A DNA stretch of 64,000 bases, from NCBI GenBank assembly GCA_930367215.1, contig OV884057.1:112121284-112185283 (forward strand), written 5' to 3'. The DNA is from Pollenia angustigena. Lineage: Eukaryota > Arthropoda > Insecta > Diptera > Polleniidae. Within the stretch, counting starts at the first letter, position 1. Each line of letters begins with the position of its first letter. Shown piece after piece: positions 55,103 through 64,000 of this stretch. The position numbers and the translations under genes are program-made. Below the pieces are notes generated by a model. The model was given only the letters and a program-made list of their open reading frames with translations. It was not told the DNA's origin and ran no database searches.

Positions 55103-58100
55103 TTAGAATTGATCTTTATAGGCTTGCACAGCTTTCATTAACATGCGAACGTTGCTGCACTGTGAACTCTTGGGATAATTAATAAGAAACATTTGGCAAT
55201 TGCGAAAAAGTTCTTGAAAAACTTTCGGTGCATGTTCTCTTGTAATGGGATCCGTTGGATTTATGGCCAGCAATGCTTCAGCTAAATAACTGAAAGCAAA
55301 AAAAAAACAATAGTTTTCGAATTGAATATTGATGTTTGAGTATGAATTAAATAAACTTACTTTTGTTTAAGTTCATTGTGATCGCTCATGTCGGCTGAGA
55401 TTTGCTGTATTAAAGACAGTAAAACTTTTTGTTCCAAACAACAGTCGGGTGTAAAAACTGCATTATGATCGGCACTCTTTAGAGTGAATTCCACTAAACT
55501 CAAGTCGTTTGCAAGCAAAGCTTGATGGAATGCCTTATTGGTTTGTCCCTGCAACAAAAGATGCCTAATGGTGTCTTTAAGACCGTACATGGGAGCAGGT
55601 GTATTTGCCTGTGAACGTATAGCTGCAACTTGATTTTCGAATGATTTTCGTACCTAATTTATCAAAAAAAAATATATATATATTTTTTTAGATACAATAT
55701 CTAAGTTTATGTATTTATTTTCTGTTTTTACGTTACCTCCGTCCGAATAGTTTCTTGTATTTGTCGAGAGAGTAAGAGCTCTAATCCTTTGATATCTTTG
55801 CGTGTTTCAAGCATTACATCTTGCACGCCATTCCGATGTTTAGTTAAAATCGAATCCAGATGTTGACGAAACCCTGAGAATTTATTTAATATTTCCTCTG
55901 TAGAATCTTGCATCGGTTGAAGTTGTTGCAAATAGTTGTCAAATTGTTCCATAACTATATAAATCAAACAAAAAAAAGTAGTCCAATAATCATACAATTA
56001 TTTAAACGAAATCAAAACTCACATTCTTTTATGCCCACAGAAAAGGCTTCGTGCAGTTGTTTAAACATATTTTGGGAGGACTTCTCGTAGGCGGGAATTA
56101 AAGTACTGGACATAGATTCAATAAAAGCAGCCTGCAAACTACCCTGTACTCCAATCAATACTGATTTACCAAAAGTATCGATAACTGTCTAAAATGTAAT
56201 AAAAAAAACAAGCATATACGACAAACGCATACATTACAACTGCTCTCAAAACATACTTTACTCTTGCAAGCCTGTGCAATGTTCTCCTTAATCATCAAGT
56301 CAAAGGCGGACAATTTTTGAGCAACATTCAGTTGTATCTGCTGCTGCATATTATCAAGTTTTGCTGACAACATGGGTGCTATCTGACGTTGTATTTCCAC
56401 AGTCATAACTTTTGAGACCATTTCACCGAACTGTGTCAGCACGTATTGATTCATTATTTGCATTATACTATCACGTAATTCACGATTTTGTACGTCTCTA
56501 AAAATACACAAATTACTTCTGATTACTTTTAATTTTTGTTTAATTGTCCACTCACTTTCCAGCCAAAAACGAAGACAATTTACGATTGTGTTCAGTTTCG
56601 TAACGTATAAGGTATTTCTCCATTAGTTTAGACAACTGCATCTCCAGCTTGTAGCCAAATTCAGTCATATTTTTAGGCTTGAAATTAGCATTTGTTTTCT
56701 TCAATTCCGACACTTCATTTTGAAGACTATTTATTTGTACCGACTGCATTTTAACTAAATCTGAAATCATTATAACACTAAATAAATTTCTAACCAGGGT
56801 AAGTTTTAGCATCTAAAAAAAATTTTTAAATATGCAATCAGTATGCTCAAAAGTATGCAAAGAATGCATGAATACGCATACATATAAGGTTTTTAATCAA
56901 AAAACATCGTTATAACACAAAATATTTGAGCAAGTTCAGCCGTGCCTGACTTACCAATCAGTTCACTTATTTTGCCATTTATATCGCTCAGATCATTTGC
57001 AATATTATTTTGCACATTGTTGTTATTAATGTTGCTGCTACTATTGTTACTGGTGTTGCCGAGTGTTGGTGCTATATGACTGTTACTGAGGTTTGACATC
57101 GAAGACGCATTAACGGCTTGAGATATTAAGTTTGCTGCATTTTGCAGTTCCGCTGAATGCTTACTATTTGATACTTTGGGAACATCGGGTACTTTGGGCC
57201 AGTTTGTGGGGGCTGTGGTTGTTTGAGCTAATTTCGTATTCGTTTTAGTTGGATCGGTAGCTAAAAGAAAGTTGACATATTATTTTTTTTTAAAGGAAAT
57301 AAAATAATCAATAAAAAGCAACAACCTGAGACATTAATGTTTCCTTTTCCTGGCTTATCAGTTTCATTTACGTTTTCATTGTTTTCCTCTAACAACTCAT
57401 CTCCACTGTAGGAACTCTTATCATAATCTTGCAATGACATTATTTCTTGTACTTCACGACTGGGACTTGAACCACCGCTAGCCAAATTTTCAACTATAGT
57501 TCGACCCGGATTTCTGTCAATTGCTAAATAGTTTATGGTGTTAAATTTATTTCAAAAACAATTTTTTTAACATCTTACCCATAAAGTTCTTTTGAGATTC
57601 AAGAGCATGGTGCTTTAGTTGGATTTTCTGTTGTTCTTTGTCTTCAATAATTTTATTGTTAACCAAATTTAACAGATTTTCCGATTTAACTGGGGCTGCA
57701 TTCTGGCCAGCTACACCTGCCAACATAAGTATTGTATTCAAAACTTCACTGCTAACATTTTCTGGAGTTTTGTGCTCTAAAAAATATACCAGTCAATTGC
57801 TTTTCAAGTGTAAAATATTGAGATAACTTTTTATTCATACCATTGTTAGTCAATGAAGTGGAAGTAAATGCATCCGGCGTCATGAGATTTAACTGTGGAA
57901 AGCTCTTATTGGCGATTGAAACTTTAGGCGATGGATTGCGAGAATCGACTTTATTTTCTGTAGCAATGACGCTGGGTGCAGCAGCAGCTGCTGCTGCAAC
58001 TGCAACCACAGTAGATCCTCCGGAGCTTGAAGCTATATTAACCGTAGAAGACACGTTTGATGATGATGATGCAATATCTAACAGCAGTTCTAAAGCATTT

Positions 58101-60297
58101 TGTTTATTCGCTGAAAACTCTTCCTTAATAAGGGGTACATTACAGGAAAGTTCTTTTATCTCCTTCTCACTTTGTAAAACTTTAACCTCATCATCTTCAT
58201 CATTTGTTTGTTCGTTATTATCGCTTGAATTTGGCACGGTCATATTACTTGTGTTACTTCGGCTTAAAGCGCTAGTATCACTACTTGAGATAGTACTTCT
58301 TACATCCACGTTCTCGGGTACACTCGGTTGATACAATATATGACATTCTTGCATACTTTTGGCCTGGATGACATACATATGAACAACAACGCAGTAAATC
58401 GATGAAGTCTCTTCATCATAGTCGTCCAGTTCTTCGCACATGTAGTTGTCGTTTGAACATTTATACCGCCTTACAGCTGCATCAACTATGGAAAAGGATA
58501 GTATTCCAGAACTTAGTGGGAATTCGGAAATACTCTTAATGTAAACGGCAACCGGCGAGGGCATTTGAAAGCAGGTCGATGTTACACTATCACCACTGTT
58601 ATCTTTATTAATTGCTTCCTCACTGTCTGAAGTCTCTTCTTTGATAACGGGATAGCAGCTACTAGTATCAACGATTTGCATCACATAACAGGTTCGAGTT
58701 TCTAAACTGGACACAACCAAATATGATGAAGTTCTATCCAATTCTGCTATAAAACGCAACGGGTTCTCAGTGCTACAACTAAAACTAATAGTCTGCAAGC
58801 AATTCCAAGTGCCGCAGTCCCAAACTTTAAATTCCGTGTTGTTACCGGCTCCAGTTATTCCAAATTTCCAGTATGTACTTCACTCGCAAAATAGAATAAA
58901 CAAATATGCATATTATTTCTTAATTTAATTTATACATTTTACTTCTAACTCTTACTCTGAAGTGTTTTTAGTCAAATTGTCAAGAAAGAAAAACGATGAT
59001 ACCGGTTTATCATCATACGGCTTCCATTCGTGAAGACAACGGGGATCTTTGTCATGGATGTATACTTGATAGAAGCGTATAACGCCATCTGTACTGCCAA
59101 CACCCAAAGTAGATCCGTCCGGTGATAAAGTCACCCATGTTATTGTTTTCGTCTCATCGTAATGCCTTAAATAACCGGATTTAATTTCGCTGGCTTGGAA
59201 TTTGCCGATCTACAATTAAAATTTTTTTTTTGCAACGAAAACATACAAAACTATTGAATTTAACAGGGACCGTAACAGTTATGCCTTTTTTCGTAAAAGT
59301 CAGATGAAAACAGTTATTTTTTGATTTTTATTTTTTTGAACAAAAATAACGGTTATTTTTTGATTTTTATTTTTTTGAACAAAAATAACTGTTATTTTTT
59401 GATTTTTATTTTTCGATCAAAAATAACAGTTATTTATTGATTTTTATATTTTGAACAAAAATAACAGTTATATATTGATTTTTATTTTTTCGAGCAAAAA
59501 TAAAAGTTATCCTCTTAATAAATGTACGTGTTTTAATAATTTAGATGAGTTTAATAATTTTTTTAATGTGCATAAGGAATTCCTATGATAATTACTCACT
59601 AAAATAAAAAATTAAAGTCAACTAAATTTTTAAATCACGTACATTTATTTAGAGAATAACTTTAATTTTTGCTCGAAAAAATAAAAATCAAAAAGTAACA
59701 GTTATTTTTGTTCAAAAAAATAAAAATCAAAAAATAACTGTTAAGTTTGATCGAAAATATAAAAATCAATATATTTTATCATTGACAAGTGCATGAGGAA
59801 CAATATGCTATACTTGAATCTGTTTTTTCGACATTTATTTCTATATGCTTTTTTTGTTTTAAAATTCCAATATAACTGTTATTTTCGGTCCCTGGAATTT
59901 AATGTCATACATACCCCGTGTTCGGTCACTACAATATTAACGTTAAAACACTGAAACAATGAACCACGAGCCCATACAATTAATTGACTATCTTCGTCAT
60001 CCTCGCCTGGTATTTCGATAAACGGACACCATGATATTTTGTCATATTTTGGGGTATAATTTGATAGTGGATCTTCAATCTTTAAAATTAAATTGCACAA
60101 TAGTGTTCCTTCGTGTAAAACTATTTTATGCACATAAAAGGAACTGGCATCAATCGAAGCCAATATATGCTCCTTCTCAATGTGAGCAAATTGTAAATCC
60201 AATACTTCTCCAGACATTCCCTTAATTAAAGCACGCAAGCCTTTGGCTGTATTGACAACGCGAACCATTCCTTCCATTCGTGACACTTTGTTGTTAA
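55103..60297 (-). CDS. Ge-1: Ge-1 / EDC4 orthologue (decapping scaffold), N-terminus missing
   Basis: Twelve exons on the minus strand: 60297-59915, 59209-58956, 58877-57841, 57776-57579, 57523-57326, 57260-56955, 56760-56556, 56497-56257, 56188-56023, 55954-55737, 55653-55361, 55289-55103 (TAA), 3686 nt, about 1228 residues. All junctions are GT-AG and phase-consistent. The WD40 part has MVRVVNTAKG, WVTLSPDGSTLGVGSTDG, CLHEWKPYD and FGITGAGNNTEFKVWD. Then comes a Ser/Asn/Ala-rich linker with the family signature LMTPDAF, and a long helical C-terminal region (LIPAYEKSSQNMFKQLHEAF, LLLQGQTNKAFHQALLANDL, NPTDPITREHAPKV) typical of EDC4. Ge-1 scaffolds Dcp1/Dcp2 in P-bodies. Missing N-terminal residues, perhaps 100-150, should be encoded to the right of 60297. 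Two exons have equal length (198 nt). Confidence 0.94.
59264..59894. mobile_element. hAT-type MITE in a Ge-1 intron, 8-bp TSD
   Basis: Ends CAGGGACCG and CGGTCCCTG, flanked by GAATTTAA at 59256-59263 and 59895-59902. The interior is two opposed arrays: about five roughly 39-nt units of the type GTTATTTTTTGATTTTTAT on the left (59290-59520), and the reverse complement on the right (59655-59790). The right TSD ends 12 nt inside the intron from the Ge-1 donor at 59914. Confidence 0.88.
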
Positions 60298-61100
60298 CTG
60301 CAAAAATATTAAATCAGTATTTTCAGAAATGTTTTACTATCAATTCATCAATTTTTTTGGTCCGGCGCTGCTCGGGATGTTCTAAAATAAATATGTACTG
60401 GAGAATTTTGTTAATAACTTGACCGGTTCAAAATTTTATCAGAAAACATATTTTTGTTTAATAAATATATCTATTCAGCCAAATCGTACCTGGCTAAAAT
60501 AATTTAATGTGCAAGTTTGGTGTTAAACGGTCCAGCGGTTCATGAGTTTTAGGAGTACATACAAGGCACAAACGTTTTTATATTTAAATATATATATAAA
60601 TTATATGTATATAGATTTACTCTTATATCACAAAAGGAGGAATACAACTCGTCGGCTTAATATGCAAACTTGCTAAATCCACTTTTTAAGTGAATTGAGA
60701 TTTTGATGCCGTGTGGTAGAGAAAGACACGACTCGTCGACCAGCATGTAGTTTTTCTTCAATTTGATTCTTGAAGTGTGTAAAACGAACTCTATTTTTGG
60801 TTTTTCCCTCAAGCTGCAAATATGAAATATAAAAAGTTTTTTGTCTCTCCTGTAAAATGTGCTGAAAGGGAGTTAGCAGGTTTGCATATTATTTTTTTTT
60901 TTTTGCGAAAAAGTATGGAATACAATGTAAGATTTTTACAGTGGGTAGATATGTCCAGTGAATATCGTTTTCTTGCAAAAGTAAAGATTTATAAGTTTTG
61001 AATAAACACTTAATGAAATAAGTAATTGGACCGAATACTCCGGCGCCAAAATCTCATTACAAAAAACAAAATAACTTCATATTTGTAGAAAACACAATTG
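60298..61100. other. Region right of the first recognised Ge-1 exon
   Basis: Expected to be Ge-1 intron. No N-terminal exon was recognised. On the minus strand an acceptor-like TTTGCAG near 60823 precedes about 45 open codons (LEGKTKNRVRF...), not resembling EDC4; I leave it uncalled. Confidence 0.4.
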
Positions 61101-62640
61101 TGGCTCAGATAGCCATGTGATACAAACAAACGGCTCTTCAATTCAAAACGTTAAAAAGCTAAAAGTTCTGGGTGTAATTATTTCACACAGATATAACTTT
61201 ATAGATCACTGCATTCAACTTAAAAACTCATTATTAGCAAGAGCCAATATAATACGTTATTTATCGTGGAAAAGCTTTGTGCACATAAACACACTCACAT
61301 ACCTCACAAAAACTCTTGTACTAAGCAAATTAGATTACGGCATGTTCCTTAACGGAAATAGCTGTAAATCAACAATAAACATCATTAAATCTGCTTATCA
61401 CAAAGCTACTAGAGCCTCAGTCTACGCATACAGAATAACCCCAATAAACAAAATACTCAATGAAAGTGGACTTCCCTCCATAGAAAACAGAATTTATGAA
61501 ACTAATGGTAGGATCCTACCAAAGCTACTCACCAGTACTAACTTAATAATAGACACCGATATCTCGTCATTTATGAAAGCCAAAAGAAAAAGGCGCATTC
61601 AATCTGCAATAGAAAAATCATTAGAGCTTGCTTTGGAAATGAATATCCCGTTAACAACCTATAAAAAGACTATTAACAAACCACCGTGGAATTTCAACAA
61701 AATATCCGTAGATCTTTCTCTATCAAAGCTTAAAAAGAACGAAACATCTAAAAGCCAATTTTTAAGCCTTTTTGCCGAAAAAAATTATCCTTAAAGAACA
61801 GTTGCTGGCGCTTTATATACACAGATGGGACTAAATCACAATATAACCTTCCAGCCTACGCTGCGGTAGACGACTTGGGCAGGCCCCTTATTCTCAACAC
61901 TTTAAACCAACAATCATCGATCTTTACAGCTGAATCATGCGCCATTTATCGAGCTGCTCGATTGGCAATTAGTGATAAAAAGAAAACTATTATCTTTACC
62001 GACAGCCTCTCCGTCCTAAAAGCGATATCAAATCCTTTTAACAACAAATGGAACACAGTAATAAAAATTAGAGATGCCCTCATTGGCAACGAGGATAAAA
62101 TCCGAATATACTGGATCCCTAGTCATATAGGCATAGCAGGTAATTAAAAAGCCGATATTGCAGCAAAACACGCTGCCTACGCCCCAGTTTTACTAAATGC
62201 AACTTTTGAAAAAATTGACATTCGTCGCCATATAACAAACTACATTAGAATTAAAGTCAAAAACAATCAGGTACACCATCACCACTATCACAACATTAAT
62301 CCAAACTACAAACCTCCTACTTATCCAACATCAATTGATAAGAACAAAATAAGAATCTTCTCTAGACTTCGCCTTGGGCATACAATCTTTTCTCACGAAT
62401 ACAGGATTAAAAAAACTACTACACCAACCTGTCCTAATTGTAATAACAACCTCTCCATCAAACACGTTCTCAGCGAGTGTCCAACATTAAGCAGCCTTAG
62501 AAGAACACACTTTAGTAATGAACCGGCTTTCAGCCTTCTTCAAGACCCCTCCATATCAAACATAAGCAATATCTATATCTACATAAAACAAACTAAACTA
62601 AGAATTTAAACAAAAAAACCCAATATAAATATATCTTTGT
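61100..62640 (+). mobile_element. 5'-truncated I-like LINE (RT C-terminus + RNase H)
   Basis: The element starts abruptly within the C-terminal part of a reverse transcriptase ORF and runs through RNase H and a terminal CCHC-like motif. It is followed by an A-rich tail region (AATAAAATAAAAATA near 62740). No clear TSD was found. It lies upstream of, or within an intron of, Ge-1 in opposite orientation. Confidence 0.75.
61117..62609 (+). pseudogene. I-clade LINE ORF2 C-terminal relic
   Basis: Frame one (to 61794) encodes the post-RT 'thumb' region (LKVLGVIISHRYNF, LVLSKLDYGM). A +1 shift near 61800 then gives RNase H: RFIYTDGTKSQY, SIFTAESCAIYRAAR, IIFTDSLSVLKAI, IRIYWIPSHIGIAGN, stop at 62145, KADIAAKHA. 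The order Asp, Glu, Asp, His, Asp of the catalytic set is visible. A CPNCNNNLSIKHVLSEC zinc motif and a stop at 62607-62609 follow. The domain order RT-RNase H fits the I group of non-LTR retrotransposons. Two lesions at least, so not functional. Confidence 0.82.
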
Positions 62641-63239
62641 AAATAAAACAAGTATTTTTTCGAGCTGATAGCCTTGGCAGCTAGTGCTCCTTTAATTTTT
62701 TTTTTTAGTCTTAGAATTTGTTCATAAGATTAAACCAATTAATAAAATAAAAATATAAGTTTTGAGTTGACCCCATTTAGAGGATCAGGTGTCATATGCA
62801 AGAGTAGTTTGCTAAACATATGTAATGCCCAGAGAAACCAAATTTGCTCTAAACAACGCATTTAATTTGCAGTAAAAACTTGAAAATATGCCCCGAAAAT
62901 AGTTAAAAATATGCCCCAAAATATTCAAAAATTGCTTATTAAAAAAAAAACTTAAAAAAAATATTCAACAATTTAATAACAGTTCCATTTAATAAAAACA
63001 ATCCAAAAATTATAGTCGGTAAACCCGAATTTCGTGATTTTACCCTATTTGGAAATGATGGGCAGTCATCGGCTCACAAAAACAAAGTTTTGTTAAGAGG
63101 TTAAAATTCATATAAGAGTTATTTATGCCGAATATTACATGGAAGCATGTTTTTTAACTAATCTGGATGCGCTGAATTCGAATCTGGCATCAAAATTGGG
63201 CTATAACGTCGCATGCTGGCAATTCTGTAAAACAGTCAA
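62641..63239. other. Intervening non-coding sequence
   Basis: AT-rich. 62800-62935 (CCCAGAGAAACC, GAAAATATGCCCC) is an inverted counterpart of 51155-51235 (CAGGGCATATTTTCAAG, TTTCTCTG), so a dispersed repeat. A GCGCTGAATTC motif at 63169-63179 recurs in the arms of the palindrome at 42894-43393. No gene recognised. Confidence 0.5.
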
Positions 63240-64000
63240 TACTGACACTACAATTTCACAATTATTTATTCGGTTGTGCTTTGTTGTGATACAGACGTGT
63301 ATTTTTAACCCCGCATACGATTAGAACTATTAATTAATCATATTGATTTTGACATATATCAGCAGCGAATGGACGCTTAAAATAAATAATATATTTTGTT
63401 ATTTAAATTATTTAACATAATAGTGAACAATTAAAACGATAAAATTAAATAAAATAAAAAAGTAAAAATATATACATACATACGTATGAATGTTCATACA
63501 TGTATACATATTCTGAACAAAAACATTTAAGTTTAAATTTCTTATTTTTCGTGTTGTTGTAATACAATAAATAATAAAAATATTAAAAGCAAAGCAAAAC
63601 GGTGAAAAACAAAAACAACTCTGCATGAGTACGAACAGTGAAACAAAATGAAAGAAACGTTTACGTTTTAGTTAATGCAAATGAAAATAATGCAGAAATA
63701 AATAAAACAAAACAAAACAATATAAACTATCGAACACGTTCTCTATCACCCTCGGTGTTTACAAAATCAGTGGATAGTGTCTCATTAAAAAAACTACAAC
63801 TAGATTTGGTGACAAGTGTTGCCAGGCCAGCAAGTATTGCCGTGACGTCAAAAACAAATTTAGTGGGAAATGATACCATGAACTCAAACACAAATGCAAT
63901 GGAAAACCCTCCTGTAAAAAGTTGTCAAAAGCCTACAGTACAAGTTGGCATGGACAGGTACATAACAGTGCTTAAACGGGGACGCAGCCCCACCTCTGCA
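63240..64000 (+). mobile_element. 5' part of a second Jockey-like LINE copy, cut by the window end
   Basis: From about 63290 the sequence is homologous, in opposite orientation, to the upstream part of the LINE at 42270-48790 (shared GATACAGACGTGTATT, AGTGAACAATTA, AAAACATTTAAGTTTAAA and the A-rich leader). ORF1 then begins and continues off the window. Confidence 0.72.
63737..64000 (+). CDS. LINE ORF1 (gag-like) N-terminus, partial
   Basis: An open frame of 88 codons in the window beginning RSLSPSVFTKSVDS and ending RYITVLKRGRSPTSA at the edge. It is collinear with the minus-strand ORF1 relic at 47635-47150 (shared TNLVGNDTMN, KSCQKP, VQVGMDRYITVLKRGRSP). The frame is open upstream to about 63633 without an ATG, so the true start is undecided. 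Nucleic-acid-binding ORF1 protein of a Jockey-like element is inferred by homology to the zinc-knuckle part seen in the other copy. Confidence 0.65.

Noticed and set aside
57843..58331. 162-codon plus-strand frame
   Set aside because: Antisense shadow of the large Ge-1 exon 58877-57841.
60660..60823. Ge-1 N-terminal exon on the minus strand (LEGKTKNRVRF...)
   Set aside because: An acceptor-like site is present, but the peptide shows no resemblance to EDC4 and ends in a stop with no matching donor.
1..64000. CRISPR arrays, prophage, operons, riboswitches
   Set aside because: The sequence is animal nuclear DNA with spliced genes; regular arrays seen are satellite-like tandem repeats without spacer structure.

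Overview
The window reads as nuclear DNA of a higher fly (Diptera). It is very AT-rich and crowded with transposons. The two host genes it holds are most similar to insect orthologues, and their exons are separated mostly by short introns of about 55-75 nt. The large repeat-filled intron and the repeat families suggest a muscid, blowfly or tephritid-sized genome rather than Drosophila. That is inference; no species marker was found. No bacterial, CRISPR or operon-like features are present.

Two conserved genes lie tail to tail at the right. On the + strand is the Wdr59 orthologue (GATOR2, TORC1 nutrient signalling). Seven coding exons lie between 20923 and 54138; the start codon and the first roughly 130-150 residues lie upstream of 20923 and were not found here. 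Its first intron in the window is about 30.4 kb (21056-51421) and accounts for nearly half the window. One intron (53710-53766) appears to use a GC-AG splice pair. On the - strand is the Ge-1/EDC4 orthologue (mRNA decapping scaffold). Twelve coding exons run from 60297 down to the stop at 55103; its N-terminal exon(s) lie to the right of 60297 and were not found. The two genes end 964 bp apart.

The rest is layers of mobile elements. Many insertions could be delimited exactly by target-site duplications (TSDs) next to matching terminal repeats: hAT-type elements with 8-bp TSDs (1775-7172, 4718-4914, 8256-9670, 10395-12690, 21598-24674, 27375-27799, 28742-30327, 30802-36061, 59264-59894), PIF/Harbinger-like elements with 3-bp TTA/TAA/ATT duplications (11809-12148, 14292-14468, 24700-25187, 25688-25799, 26323-26967, 28589-37581) and mariner-like TA elements (13348-14687, 16109-17228). 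Recognisable coding relics are a hAT transposase (14880-16080), a Tc1 transposase (about 25225-21075, minus), a MADF exon (30448-30600), a Harbinger with an intact Myb-like gene but a truncated nuclease (45734-47140), and several LINEs (Jockey-like, CR1/L2-like, I-like and RNase-H-bearing types).

Layout: 1-20.9 kb nested transposons; 20.9-51.4 kb first Wdr59 exon in the window and its giant intron, holding a Tc1 relic, a RING-H2 exon remnant split by a small transposon, a 9-kb composite element, an RNase-H LINE with a (TAACC)n tail, and a degenerate Jockey-like LINE (42.27-48.79 kb) invaded by four or more elements; 51.4-54.1 kb remaining Wdr59 exons; 55.1-60.3 kb Ge-1; 60.3-64 kb an I-like LINE and the 5' end of a second copy of the Jockey-like LINE running off the window. 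The host genes are the only features likely to be under constraint. The most notable items are the GC-AG intron, the RING exon interrupted by a Harbinger-family MITE, two copies of one repeat hit independently at the same site, and the intact Myb-like ORF stranded inside a LINE.
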